A stretch of DNA of 64,000 bases from Tardiphaga robiniae (GCF_001618955.1 NZ_LVYV01000008.1:62001-126000); one strand, 5' to 3'; shown: positions 1 through 8,910, counted from the stretch's first letter. Notes: generated by a model not told the origin, from the sequence alone. Numbers and translations: made by a program.

Positions 1-37
1 ATACCCGATTGCCCTCCAGACACATGAAAGCGCGGCC

Positions 38-493
38 ATGACGTCTCCAGTTGTCTATTTCCTCAATGGTCCCAATGCCAATCTTTATGGGCTGGACAAA
101 AGCGGCACCTATGGCCGCGAGAGTTTCGTCTCGATCAAGAAGCGCTGTGAAGACCACGCAGCTTCGCTCGGCTTGACGGTCGACTTCCGCCAGTCCAATC
201 ACGAAGGCATTCTGGTTGACTGGATTCAGGAGGCGCGGGAGAAGGCCGAGGGGATCGTCATCAATGCCGCCGGTCTCACTTACTCGTCGGTACCCATTCT
301 CGATGCATTGCTCGCTTTCGACGGTCCGATCATCGAGGCGCATATGAGCAATATCTGGAAGCGCGAGCCGTTTCGCCATCACTCCTATGTGTCGCGTGCC
401 GCAACGGGTGTGATCGCAGGGCTCGGCGCACTCGGCTATGAACTGGCGCTGACTGCAGTGTCGCGTCTGATCGCCGAAAAGGCCGCGCAATGA
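38..493 (+). CDS. AroQ-like type II dehydroquinase family protein, diverged active site
   Basis: At 151 residues this matches the usual length of type II 3-dehydroquinate dehydratases, which interconvert 3-dehydroquinate and 3-dehydroshikimate. Visible family blocks are NGPNANLYG at the N-terminus, INAAGLTYSS in the middle, and HMSNIWKREPFRHHSY near residue 100, close to the family HISNI..RE.FRHHS block. The lid arginine normally found shortly after NGPN is missing (LDKSGTYG instead), and the histidine of the usual GAYTHTS motif is Tyr here. The gene overlaps the next by 4 nt (ATGA), so the two are probably co-translated. Family membership is clear. Because of the altered residues and catabolic neighbours I do not assume that the substrate is dehydroquinate. 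Confidence 0.8.
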   Translation: MTSPVVYFLNGPNANLYGLDKSGTYGRESFVSIKKRCEDHAASLGLTVDFRQSNHEGILVDWIQEAREKAEGIVINAAGLTYSSVPILDALLAFDGPIIEAHMSNIWKREPFRHHSYVSRAATGVIAGLGALGYELALTAVSRLIAEKAAQ

Positions 494-1419
494 CGTCGGA
501 GGTGATGGCATTCTACAGCGTCCTCGATGACTTCAAAACGTGGCGTGCGGCGCTGGCCGCGGAGGGGATCGATCTGCGTCAGGCTGACGATATCGCTGAC
601 CCCGCCAGCATGCGGCAGGCACTTGTCTGGAAGCCGCCGCATGGCTTCTTTGCGCGCTTTCCCAATCTCGGGCTCGTTGTCAATCTGGGCGCCGGCGTAG
701 ACGCGCTGGTCGGGCGTGACGACCTGCCGGAGGTTCCGATCACGCGCCTGTCCGATCCGAAGATGGCGCGGATGATGGCTGGCTATGTGTTGTTCGCGGT
801 GATGCGGCACGCACGCGACATTCCGGCCTTCGAGCGCGCCCAGCGCGAGCGCCGCTGGCACTATATTCATCCGCGCGATCCCGAGACTATCACGGTCGGC
901 ATTCTCGGCCTTGGCGAACTCGGCCTGACCGCGGCGCTCGAATGCGCCCGGCAAGGCTATCGCGTGCGTGGCTGGTCCAACACGCTGAAGTCGGTGGAGG
1001 GCATCGAGACATCTGCCGGTCTGTCTGCGTTGCCGGATATCCTGGGCGATAGCGACATTCTCGTCTGCATGTTGCCCCAGACGCCGCAAACGGGCGGACT
1101 GCTGAATGCCGAGCGTCTCGCGCAGATGAAGCCGGGTGCGGTCTTCGTCAATGTCTCGCGCGGGAGTATCGTCGATGAGTTGGCCTTGATCGAGGCGCTA
1201 CGCTCCGGGCATATCGCGGAGGCCACGCTGGATGTGTTTGCCTCCGAGCCACTGTCGCCGGACAGCGCGCTCTGGGCGATGGACAATGTGCTGATCACCC
1301 CGCATCTCGCATCGGTGGCGCTGCCGGGTTCGGCTGCGCGGCAAATCGGCGAGAACGTGCGCCGGCTGCGTGCCGGGCAGGAGCTGCTAAGCTGCGTCGA
1401 TCCTCGCCGGGGCTATTGA
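490..1419 (+). CDS. D-2-hydroxyacid dehydrogenase, glyoxylate/hydroxypyruvate reductase A-like
   Basis: This 309-residue cytoplasmic NAD(P)-dependent oxidoreductase has the length of GhrA proteins. The Rossmann fingerprint GILGLGELG lies near residue 137. The family's substrate-binding arginine is in NVSRGSIVDE near residue 225, and the catalytic His follows in ITPHLASVA near residue 265. GhrA enzymes reduce glyoxylate or hydroxypyruvate. The start overlaps the upstream AroQ-like stop by 4 nt. The 3' end overlaps the convergent LysR gene by about 33 nt. The true substrate cannot be read from sequence; the context suggests a 2-oxo acid arising in the pathway encoded here. Confidence 0.85.
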   Translation: MTSEVMAFYSVLDDFKTWRAALAAEGIDLRQADDIADPASMRQALVWKPPHGFFARFPNLGLVVNLGAGVDALVGRDDLPEVPITRLSDPKMARMMAGYVLFAVMRHARDIPAFERAQRERRWHYIHPRDPETITVGILGLGELGLTAALECARQGYRVRGWSNTLKSVEGIETSAGLSALPDILGDSDILVCMLPQTPQTGGLLNAERLAQMKPGAVFVNVSRGSIVDELALIEALRSGHIAEATLDVFASEPLSPDSALWAMDNVLITPHLASVALPGSAARQIGENVRRLRAGQELLSCVDPRRGY

Positions 1420-2334
1420 GCCCGGCGCAAACTGGCCGCCAACGGCAAAGGCGTCGCGCGCGTAGTCGGCGAATGTCTGCACCGCCGGCCGTAGCGCGTG
1501 GCGCTTCAGGCGTAGCGCCATCACATGCGTGGCCGGAAGCTTTTCGGTGATGGGCACCACGGCGACGCGGCTGCCGTCATAGCCGATGGTGGTGCGCGGC
1601 ACGGCATTGTGGATCGAATATCCCTGGCCATTTCCAATCAGTCCGCGGATCAGCTCGAATGACCGGGTCCGGAAGGAAATGCGCGGCTCGATACCGGAGG
1701 CCGTAAACAGGCTGGCGAAGTAGTCGCGCGAATGCGGCAGGTCCAGCAGGATGAACGGCTCGTCGCGCATTTCGGTCAGGCTGATCGACGACCGATTTGC
1801 CAAAGGGTGATCCGCCGACAGTACGATATAGGGCGGTAGCTCGCAAAATTTCTCACCGACGATCTCGTCGGGAACAGCGAAGGAGTAGGACAGCGCGAGT
1901 TCGGTCCGTCCGGAGACCAGACCGTCGATGATTTCCTGCTGGTCGCCTTCTTCCAGCTTTACCGAAATGCCCGGCTGGCGCTCGCGAAAGCCGGAGAGGA
2001 GCCCCGGCATGAATCGCGTGGCGAGGGTCGAGAAGCTGCCGACTACGATCTCGCCGTGCAATGTGCTGCCAAGTGATTGGGCACTTTGGGCAAAATCACG
2101 TGCGTGTGCGAGCAGCAGCCTGGCGTCGTTGACCAGCCGCTGACCGGCCGGGGAGAGCGTCACGCCCTTGGCGAGATGGCGGATGAAGATCTGGACGCCG
2201 AGTTCCGCCTCCAGCTGGCTGAGTGCGGCCGAAATCGAGGGCTGCGAGACGTTCAGGCGCTTGGCGGCTTCCGTCACGCTGCCCGCATCGGCCGTCTCAA
2301 CCACATAGCGCAGGGCCCGGAGCGAGAACCTCAT
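1387..2334 (-). CDS. LysR-family transcriptional regulator
   Basis: The 315-residue protein has a typical LysR layout. The N-terminal winged helix-turn-helix covers residues 1-60 (TEAAKRLNVSQPSISAALSQ), and a periplasmic-binding-protein-like effector domain spans about 90-295. It is divergent from the HpaB/HpaC/RidA genes across a 91-bp gap that holds a LysR-type inverted repeat, so it most likely controls that operon and itself. By general LysR behaviour the inducer would be the substrate or an intermediate of the monooxygenase pathway, but nothing in the sequence identifies it. Confidence 0.9.
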   Translation of the reverse strand: MRFSLRALRYVVETADAGSVTEAAKRLNVSQPSISAALSQLEAELGVQIFIRHLAKGVTLSPAGQRLVNDARLLLAHARDFAQSAQSLGSTLHGEIVVGSFSTLATRFMPGLLSGFRERQPGISVKLEEGDQQEIIDGLVSGRTELALSYSFAVPDEIVGEKFCELPPYIVLSADHPLANRSSISLTEMRDEPFILLDLPHSRDYFASLFTASGIEPRISFRTRSFELIRGLIGNGQGYSIHNAVPRTTIGYDGSRVAVVPITEKLPATHVMALRLKRHALRPAVQTFADYARDAFAVGGQFAPGSIAPARIDAA

Positions 2335-2358
2335 CGTGTTTTCCTATGCATCTCCAAA

Positions 2359-2379
2359 CATAAAAATATTTTCCTTATG
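2359..2379. promoter_or_regulatory. Putative LysR operator (CATAA-N11-TTATG)
   Basis: A 5-bp inverted repeat, CATAA and TTATG, is separated by 11 A/T-rich bases in the gap between the LysR gene and the monooxygenase gene. This fits the T-N11-A architecture of LysR binding sites. Assignment is by pattern and position only. Confidence 0.5.
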
Positions 2380-2425
2380 ATAGGCCCTTCGGCACCCTGT
2401 CGTCCAGTCGAACAGGAGCCGATCA

Positions 2426-3886
2426 ATGATCCGCACGGGTGAAGAATACAAACAGGGCATTCGCGATGGCCGCGAGGTCTGGATCGATGGCGAGCGCGTC
2501 AAGGATGTGACCACGCACCCGGCGCTGAAGCCGATCATCGACGTTAAGGCCCGCATGTATGACATGGCGCGTGAAGAGCGTTACGCCGCCGACCTCACTT
2601 ACGTTGAAGACAACGAGACACATTCGGTCTTCTACAAGCCGCCGACGGAACAGAAGGACTGGCACGACAAGATCAAGGCCGTCGATCACGTGATGAAGGA
2701 CATCGGCGGCGTGGTCACCCGCGTCGGCGACGAGACCATCGGCGAGATGTGGTCGCTGACCGATGGGCGCGACGTGCTGGCCGAGATCGATCCGCGCTTC
2801 GCCGCCAATATTGATCGGCATATCCAGGCCGTGATCGAGAAGGACATTTTCCACGTCTCGGCCAATACCGATCCGAAGGGCGACCGCTCGCTGCCGCCGC
2901 AGCAGCAGGATCCGGACCTGATGGTCCACGTCACCCGCGAGACCGATGCGGGCATCATCATTCGCGGAGCGAAATACGAGACCGCCGCGGCCTATGCCGA
3001 TCAGGCCTATCTGAAGCCAACCGTCGGCGCCTGGGCCAATGAAAAACTCTCAGACTATGCGGTGGGCTGCATCGTCAAGATGGGCACGCCGGGCGTGAAA
3101 CATATCTGCCGCGGCGGCTTCGCCAATCGCAGCAGTGCCAACGCCAAGGACTATCCGCTCGCCAATCGCTTCGACGAGGTCGAGGCGCTGGTGGTGTTCG
3201 ACGACGTACTGATCCCGTGGGAAGACGTGTTCTTCTATCGCCATACCCGCGCTGCGCAGTTCGTGCGTTCGACGCTGCATCGCTACTCGGCATTCCCTTA
3301 TGTGCTGCGTCTGCTCTACACCGCCGACATGATGATCGGCGCGGCGATGTGGAACGCCAAGCAGACCGGCCTCGACAAGCTGCAGTCGGTGCGCGAGAAG
3401 CTCGCCGATCTCGTCTGCTACCGCGAAGGCATCAATGCGCATCTCACCGCCTCCATCGCCATGGCGGAGAAGAGCCCGGGTGGCCTTCTGATGCCACAAC
3501 AGTCGATGCTCTATGCCGGCCGCGTGTTCGCCTGTTCGCAGCTCCCGGCGATGATGCACATCGCCCGCGAACTGTGCGGCGGCCAGATCTGCATCACACC
3601 GAATGCCGACGCCTTCGAGGCCGAGGGATCAGGCAAGTGGCTCAACAAGTTCTATTCGCTGAACGACCAGTGGCAGGCCGACGATCGCCGCAAACTGCTC
3701 GCCTTCGCGCGCGACCTGCTCAATTCAGACTATGCCGGTCACCGCCTGACCTTCGTGCAATTCGCGCAGGCGCCGCACTTCAATCATCTGGCGGCGGTCT
3801 ATAACAGCTTCGATTTCGCTGGGCCGCTGGATTTCGTCAAGAAGTCGGCGGGGCTGTCCGATCGTATCGACGGAGCGAAGTCGTGA
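2426..3886 (+). CDS. Two-component flavin-dependent monooxygenase, oxygenase subunit (HpaB family)
   Basis: The 486 residues cover the full 4-hydroxyphenylacetate 3-hydroxylase family (HpaB/PvcC, acyl-CoA-dehydrogenase-like fold), usually 480-520. These enzymes use reduced FAD delivered by a separate reductase to hydroxylate phenols or related aromatics. The N-terminal block begins MIRTGEEYKQGIRDGR, typical of the family. The next gene, overlapping by 4 nt, encodes the matching flavin reductase. The RidA protein that follows suggests a reactive imine/enamine intermediate. The start lies 91 nt from the divergent LysR gene. The substrate is unknown; a phenol or hydroxylated N-heterocycle is an inference. 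Confidence 0.87.
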   Translation: MIRTGEEYKQGIRDGREVWIDGERVKDVTTHPALKPIIDVKARMYDMAREERYAADLTYVEDNETHSVFYKPPTEQKDWHDKIKAVDHVMKDIGGVVTRVGDETIGEMWSLTDGRDVLAEIDPRFAANIDRHIQAVIEKDIFHVSANTDPKGDRSLPPQQQDPDLMVHVTRETDAGIIIRGAKYETAAAYADQAYLKPTVGAWANEKLSDYAVGCIVKMGTPGVKHICRGGFANRSSANAKDYPLANRFDEVEALVVFDDVLIPWEDVFFYRHTRAAQFVRSTLHRYSAFPYVLRLLYTADMMIGAAMWNAKQTGLDKLQSVREKLADLVCYREGINAHLTASIAMAEKSPGGLLMPQQSMLYAGRVFACSQLPAMMHIARELCGGQICITPNADAFEAEGSGKWLNKFYSLNDQWQADDRRKLLAFARDLLNSDYAGHRLTFVQFAQAPHFNHLAAVYNSFDFAGPLDFVKKSAGLSDRIDGAKS

Positions 3887-4386
3887 GCGCAGCGACGCAT
3901 CCGCTGGTCGAGGTCGATATCTTCCGCGACGCCATGCGGATGACGGCTTCGGGCGTGGCGGTGGTGACAACGGATGGCGAAGCGGGGCGCGCGGGCGTCA
4001 CGGTGTCGTCGCTGTGCTCGCTATCGATGGAACCGCCGTCGGTGGTGTTCAGCGTTCACCGCGACAATCGCCATCTCGAAAAGTTGCTGGCCAATGGCGT
4101 GTTCGTCGCCAACATTCTGTCTGATACGCAGGAGCGTGTTGCCAACAGCTTCGCCGGGTTGATCCCTGAACTGCGCGGCAACCGTTTTCTTGCCGGTGAC
4201 TGGTCGGAACTGCTCACCGGCGCGCCTGCGCTCGATGGCGCGTTGTGCAATTTCGATTGCCGCGTCGCCAGCGTGTTCGATTTCGGCTCGCATCGCATCG
4301 TCGCGGGCGAGGTGCTGAACGTTCGCAACCAAGCTGCGCTGCCCCTGATCTTCTCCGATCGCACATTCCGTCGTCTCGCCGCCTGA
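3883..4386 (+). CDS. Flavin reductase (HpaC family)
   Basis: This 167-residue protein of the flavin-reductase-like split-barrel family supplies reduced flavin to two-component monooxygenases. Typical blocks are ASGVAVVTT, TVSSLCSLSMEPPSVVFS and the C-terminal GSHRIVAGEV. The start is GTG (GTGA overlap with the upstream stop), which gives tight coupling to the oxygenase subunit. It acts in the cytoplasm, oxidising NAD(P)H and passing FADH2/FMNH2 to the neighbour enzyme. Confidence 0.9.
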   Translation: MSAATHPLVEVDIFRDAMRMTASGVAVVTTDGEAGRAGVTVSSLCSLSMEPPSVVFSVHRDNRHLEKLLANGVFVANILSDTQERVANSFAGLIPELRGNRFLAGDWSELLTGAPALDGALCNFDCRVASVFDFGSHRIVAGEVLNVRNQAALPLIFSDRTFRRLAA

Positions 4387-4397
4387 GGATCTGCTTC

Positions 4398-4808
4398 ATG
4401 ACCACCCATCAGCGTTTTCGCAAGTTCAACACCAAGGAAGCCTATCCCGAGCAGTCGCTCGACAACGACGTTTGCATGGTCGTTCGCGCTAACAACACCG
4501 TTTATGTGCGCGGCCAGACGGCGATGGATCTCGACGGCAAGATCGTCGGCATCGGCGATGCCGCTGCGCAGACGGAGAATGCCATGACATGCGCCAAGGT
4601 GCTGCTTGAAGAGGCAGGCTCCACGCTCGAGGACGTGGTGAAGATCGTCATCTACATCACCGATCGCGCCTATCGCGAGCCGGTCTATCGGGTCGTCGGC
4701 AAATGGCTGAAGGGCGTCTATCCGGTTTCGACGGGGATTATCGTTCAGGGCCTCGCCAAGCCTGAATACCTGATGGAAATCGACATCATCGCGGAAATTC
4801 CGGCGTAA
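4398..4808 (+). CDS. RidA family (reactive imine/enamine deaminase-like) protein
   Basis: The 136-residue protein of the RidA/YjgF/UK114 family is expected to be trimeric and cytosolic. The start is the ATG at 4398, 11 nt after the flavin reductase stop with a GAGGAT ribosome-binding sequence; upstream frame extensions lie inside the flavin reductase gene. Features are the VRGQTAMDLDGKIVG strand, AQTENAMTCAKVLLEEAGS helix and the C-terminal LMEIDIIAEI strand. The arginine expected before the last strand is not evident (the segment reads IVQGLAKPEYLMEI), so it is probably not an archetypal RidA deaminase. Its place directly after hpaB/hpaC-type genes suggests it handles a product of that oxidation. 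Confidence 0.85.
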   Translation: MTTHQRFRKFNTKEAYPEQSLDNDVCMVVRANNTVYVRGQTAMDLDGKIVGIGDAAAQTENAMTCAKVLLEEAGSTLEDVVKIVIYITDRAYREPVYRVVGKWLKGVYPVSTGIIVQGLAKPEYLMEIDIIAEIPA

Positions 4809-4931
4809 CGACGCGTTTTTCGCCGGCACTACAGAGATCAATCGGACGTTTGCGACTTCATCTTTCGCATGATCGATGAGTGCGGTTGCACGCGGCTGTT
4901 CGGCGGAAATTCTTGAGATTTATCAATCGTC

Positions 4932-4947
4932 TGGCACGATGTTTGCT
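4932..4947 (+). promoter_or_regulatory. Sigma-54 (-24/-12) promoter
   Basis: TGGCACG-N4-TTGCT matches the RpoN consensus, with the GG and GC dinucleotides 12 bp apart. It lies 38 nt before the start of the binding-protein gene, in a 176-bp intergenic region. It predicts RpoN-dependent transcription, as for NtrC-controlled uptake systems, of the PotD/B/C/A-like operon. No activator site was identified. Confidence 0.75.
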
Positions 4948-4984
4948 TTTCTTTACTACGTCATAATCCTTGTGAGGTTTCGAG

Positions 4985-6022
4985 ATGAAGCGCGCCTTGA
5001 AGTTTACTGCATTAATGTTGCTGTCGACGCTCGCGATTGGCGGGCAGGCATCCGCCCAGGAGAAGCTGGTAGTCAGCACCTGGGGTGGAAGTTTCCGCGA
5101 TCTAATCGATGAAGCGATCGCCAAGAAATTCACCGCCGACACCGGCGTGAAGGTTGAATACATCACCGGCGGCACGATCGATCGTCTCAATCAGGCCAAG
5201 CTCGCTGCTGCGAAGCCGGAGAGCGACGTTACCTTCACGACGGCCCATGTCGGCTGGCTCTATGCCAACGACAATCTGTTCGAGAAGCTCGACATGGCGA
5301 AGATCCCGAATGCCAGTCATCTGGTCGAGCAGGCCAAGATCAGCCCGTATCACATCGGCTCCTGGGCCTATGTCTACACGATCGGCTATCTGCCCGATCA
5401 GTTGCCGAAGGGCGTCAGCTTCGAGAGTTGGGAAGGCCTGTGGAATCCCGCGCTCAAGGGCATGATCTCGTCGCCCGATTTCGATCCGAGCCATGTGATG
5501 GTCGTTGCAGCCAAGCTCTCTGGCGGCGACGCATCGAATTGGGAAGTTGGCGAAGCCAAGATGAAGGCGCTGAAGCCGAACTACAAGGCGTTCTACACCA
5601 ATGACGCCAACAGTCAGCAGCTGTTCGCCACCGGCGAAACCCCGGTGCAGGTCGTGCTGTCAATGAACGCCTATTACATGCAGGCCCAGGGCGTGCCGAT
5701 CAAGCTGGCGATTCCGAAGGAAGGCGCCGTGCTCGGTGTCGACACGATGGGCATCACCAAGGGCTCGACCAAGGCGGAGCTGGCCTACAAGTTCATCAAC
5801 ACCGCGCTCGATCCGGACGTGCAGGCGAAGATCGCCGAACTGAAGAAGGGCAGCCCGGTGGTGGACAACGCCAAGGTCAAGCCCGAGATCGCAGCACTGC
5901 CGGGCGTGTTCACGACCGCGGATCAGTGGGCGAAGCAGACGCTGGTGATCGACGCCAAGCTGCGTGCCGAGAAGACTGGTACCTGGCGTAAGTGGTTCAC
6001 CGAAAACATCATGGCTCCGTAA
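4985..6022 (+). CDS. ABC transporter periplasmic binding protein, spermidine/putrescine (PotD) type
   Basis: The 345-residue extracellular solute-binding protein has a signal peptide of about 25 residues ending QASAQ. The mature start EKLVVSTWGGSF is typical of the PotD/AfuA cluster. The protein delivers its ligand to the two permeases and the ATPase encoded directly downstream. The ligand could be a polyamine, an opine-like compound or an amino-acid derivative; sequence alone does not decide. A sigma-54 promoter precedes the gene, which suggests nitrogen-limited expression. Confidence 0.87.
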   Translation: MKRALKFTALMLLSTLAIGGQASAQEKLVVSTWGGSFRDLIDEAIAKKFTADTGVKVEYITGGTIDRLNQAKLAAAKPESDVTFTTAHVGWLYANDNLFEKLDMAKIPNASHLVEQAKISPYHIGSWAYVYTIGYLPDQLPKGVSFESWEGLWNPALKGMISSPDFDPSHVMVVAAKLSGGDASNWEVGEAKMKALKPNYKAFYTNDANSQQLFATGETPVQVVLSMNAYYMQAQGVPIKLAIPKEGAVLGVDTMGITKGSTKAELAYKFINTALDPDVQAKIAELKKGSPVVDNAKVKPEIAALPGVFTTADQWAKQTLVIDAKLRAEKTGTWRKWFTENIMAP

Positions 6023-6100
6023 AAGAGTTCGGGTCGCGATCCGGCTGCTACTGTCGGGTCGCGATCCATGACGTCAGGTTCGCCCACCTTGAGTTTGTCC

Positions 6101-6955
6101 ATGAACACACGTCCATTTCTGGGATGGTTTGTCTCGCCGGCCGGCCTCGTCGCTGCGGGCCTGATCGCGGCGATGCTGGCTGTCTTTCAGTACAGTGTGC
6201 GAGCCTATATTCCCGGCACGCTCGAAGTCGGCGGATTCACCTGGGCGAATTTCGAAGCCATGCTGCGGCCGCTTTACGCCCTGGCATTCTGGAATACGGT
6301 ACTGATCTGTTTTGAAACGGCGGTGTTCACGCTGCTTCTTGCCTATCCGCTGGCCTATACGTTGACGCGCACCAACAGCTCCGCGCTACGTTCCTTCATC
6401 CTGATCGTGTCGGTCACGCCGCTGTTTCTCGGCGAGGTGGTGCGGACCTATTCCTGGATGATCGTGCTCGGCAATAACGGTTTCCTGAACACGCTGCTGC
6501 TCAAGCTCGGCCTGGTGGATCGCCCGTTGCGCATGATGTTTACCTCGGGCGGTGTGATAGCGGCACTGGTGCATGTGACCATGCCGATTATGGTCATCAT
6601 GCTGGCCGCGGCGCTGTCGCATATCGACCGCAATTACGAGAAAGCTGCCGAAAGTCTCGGCGCGGGTCCGATCCGCATCTTCATGACCATCACGCTGCCG
6701 CTGTCGATGCCCGGCATCGTTGCCGGCTTCTCGACGGCCTTCGCCTGGACCTTCAGCGCCTTTGCAACGCCGCAGCTGATCGGCGGCGGCCGCGTCGCCA
6801 CGGTGTCGACGCTGATCTATCAGCTCGGCTTCTCGTCATTCAACTTTCCCTTTGCCGCCAGCCTCTCCATCATCGGCCTCGCGCTGTCGCTGGCCGTGAT
6901 CGCGCTGCTGAAGAAGGCCGCGAGCCCGCTCGAACGCATGGCGGGCACCACATGA
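6101..6955 (+). CDS. ABC transporter permease (PotB type)
   Basis: This inner-membrane permease of 284 residues has about six hydrophobic segments. The cytoplasmic EAA loop AAESLGAGPIRIFMTITL near residue 190 is the ATPase docking site. The ATG at 6101 was chosen because MNTRPFLGWF leads straight into the first membrane segment; an in-frame ATG at 6068 would add 11 polar residues and has no visible ribosome-binding site. It works with the adjacent PotC-type permease as a heterodimer. The gap after the binding-protein gene contains a 14-bp direct repeat. Confidence 0.87.
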   Translation: MNTRPFLGWFVSPAGLVAAGLIAAMLAVFQYSVRAYIPGTLEVGGFTWANFEAMLRPLYALAFWNTVLICFETAVFTLLLAYPLAYTLTRTNSSALRSFILIVSVTPLFLGEVVRTYSWMIVLGNNGFLNTLLLKLGLVDRPLRMMFTSGGVIAALVHVTMPIMVIMLAAALSHIDRNYEKAAESLGAGPIRIFMTITLPLSMPGIVAGFSTAFAWTFSAFATPQLIGGGRVATVSTLIYQLGFSSFNFPFAASLSIIGLALSLAVIALLKKAASPLERMAGTT

Positions 6956-7767
6956 AGCGCTCACCTGCAACCATTGCGCTGCGCTGGTCCGGGCGCATTA
7001 TCGTTGCGGCCATCTTGCTGTTCGTGCTTCTGCCGGGCGTTGTCGTGGCGATCTCGGCCTTCAACGACCGCGCGATCCTGCAATTCCCGCCGCAATCCTG
7101 GTCACTGCGCTGGTTCTATCGTGCGTTTTCCTATTCTGATTTTGCCAAGGGTTTCTGGAATGGCCTGACCGTGACGGTGTGGGCGTCGAGCATCGCGGTG
7201 GTGGTCGGTTCGGCCTTCGCTTTCGCCATTCATCGCTACAAATTCGCGCTCAGGGACTTTCTCGAAGGCATTCTGCTGTCGCCGCTCATCATCCCGCATT
7301 ACACCGTCGGTCTTGGCATTCTCATTCTCGCCTCGCAGACCGGGATCGGACGCGGCTTTCCGCTCGTCATCTTCGCCCATGTGGTGATGGTGCTGCCTTT
7401 CGTGATGCGCAGCACTTACATCTCACTGGAGAATCTCGACACGCGCCTGGAGCTGGCTGCGTCCAGTCTCGGCGCCACGCCGCTGCGGATTCTGTTCACG
7501 GTGACGATCCCGCTGCTGATTCCGGGCCTCCTGAGCGGCTGGCTGTTCGCGGCGATCCTGTCGTTCAACGAATTCACGGCGACGCTGTTCGTCAGCAGTC
7601 AGGCGACGCAGACGCTGCCGGTCGCCATGTATAATTACGTCCGAGAATTCGCGGATCCCACATTGGCCGCACTGTCGGTCATCTACATCGTCGTGACGGC
7701 AACCTTGCTCACGATTGCAAATTCCTTCCTGGGCCTCGGGAAAATCCTGAATGTTGATGCGCACTGA
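6952..7767 (+). CDS. ABC transporter permease (PotC type)
   Basis: The second inner-membrane permease of the transporter has 271 residues, about six membrane spans, and an EAA loop LAASSLGATPLRILFTVTI near residue 165. Its start overlaps the stop of the first permease by 4 nt (ATGA), and its 3' end overlaps the ATPase gene by 17 nt, which indicates one transcript with coupled translation. Confidence 0.9.
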   Translation: MKRSPATIALRWSGRIIVAAILLFVLLPGVVVAISAFNDRAILQFPPQSWSLRWFYRAFSYSDFAKGFWNGLTVTVWASSIAVVVGSAFAFAIHRYKFALRDFLEGILLSPLIIPHYTVGLGILILASQTGIGRGFPLVIFAHVVMVLPFVMRSTYISLENLDTRLELAASSLGATPLRILFTVTIPLLIPGLLSGWLFAAILSFNEFTATLFVSSQATQTLPVAMYNYVREFADPTLAALSVIYIVVTATLLTIANSFLGLGKILNVDAH

Positions 7768-8899
7768 TCCAATGACGGCACACACGCCGGAAGCGACCAG
7801 CGAAAAAGTCCGTCCGGCGGTGCAGCTCGACGGCGTCACCAAGCGCTTTGGCGACTCCATGGCGCTGCATGAAGCGTGGCTGAAGATCCGGCCGAGCGAA
7901 TTCATGACCCTGCTGGGCCCGTCCGGCTGCGGAAAGACGACGCTGCTCAATCTCGTTGCCGGCTTCCTCGAAGCCGACAATGGCGAAATCTTCATCGATG
8001 GCGATTTGGTCACGGAAACGCCCGCGCATATGCGGGAAATCGGAATTGTGTTTCAGAACTACGCGCTGTTCCCGCATATGAGCGTCGCCAAGAATATCGC
8101 TTACGGATTGAAGACTCGTGGCGTCGACAAGAAGGAGATCGCGCGTCGCGTCGACGAGGCGCTGGCGCTGGTCAAGCTGTCAGGCTTTGCCGATCGCAAG
8201 CCGCGGCAGTTGTCTGGCGGCCAGCAGCAGCGCGTGGCACTCGCGCGGGCGCTGGTGATCAGGCCGAAGGTGCTGCTGCTCGACGAGCCGTTCTCGGCGC
8301 TCGACAAGAATCTCCGCGGCTCGATGCAGGTCGAGCTCAAGCAGATCCAGCGCGAGCTCGGCGTCACCACGATCTTCGTCACGCATGATCAGGGCGAGGC
8401 GCTGTCGATGTCGGATCGTATCGCCGTGATGTCGGCCGGCCGTATTCGCCAGATCGCGGCACCGGACGATATCTATCGCCGGCCCGCCGATCGCTTCGTC
8501 GCGTCCTTTGTTGGTGATGCCAATATCCTCAACGGGCGTCTTGTCGAGAAGCGCGGCGATGTCGCTGTCGTCTCGGTCGGCGATATCAGCGCCGAAGTTC
8601 CTGTGGCGCCGATTGCCGCGCTTTCGATTGGCGACGCCGTGGATGTCTTCGTGCGGCCGGAGCATCTGTCGGTGACGGCGCGCGGCGCGTCAGGCTCGTT
8701 GCCCGGTACCGTGACGACGCAGGTGTTTCAGGGCGGCCATGTCGATCTCTATATCGACGCGTCCGGCAGTGCGCGCGAGCGCATCCTGCTGCGTTCACCG
8801 GGCATTGCCGCGCTGTCGTCCTGTCCGGTCGGAGCTGAGATCGGATTGATCATCGGCTCCGACGATATCGTGGCGTTTCCGCCGGGCGAGGCGGCGTGA
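7751..8899 (+). CDS. ABC transporter ATP-binding protein (PotA type)
   Basis: The 382-residue ATPase energises the transporter at the cytoplasmic face. Walker A is GPSGCGKTT near residue 57, the signature is LSGGQQQR near 156, Walker B is VLLLDEPFSALD near 175, and the switch region is FVTHDQGEA. The last 110 residues form a TOBE domain, as in PotA/CysA-like proteins. Alternative in-frame starts at 7757 and 7772 would shorten the N-terminus slightly. It is the last gene of the sigma-54-preceded operon. Confidence 0.9.
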   Translation: MLMRTDPMTAHTPEATSEKVRPAVQLDGVTKRFGDSMALHEAWLKIRPSEFMTLLGPSGCGKTTLLNLVAGFLEADNGEIFIDGDLVTETPAHMREIGIVFQNYALFPHMSVAKNIAYGLKTRGVDKKEIARRVDEALALVKLSGFADRKPRQLSGGQQQRVALARALVIRPKVLLLDEPFSALDKNLRGSMQVELKQIQRELGVTTIFVTHDQGEALSMSDRIAVMSAGRIRQIAAPDDIYRRPADRFVASFVGDANILNGRLVEKRGDVAVVSVGDISAEVPVAPIAALSIGDAVDVFVRPEHLSVTARGASGSLPGTVTTQVFQGGHVDLYIDASGSARERILLRSPGIAALSSCPVGAEIGLIIGSDDIVAFPPGEAA

Positions 8900-8910
8900 G
8901 GCGCTCTGCC

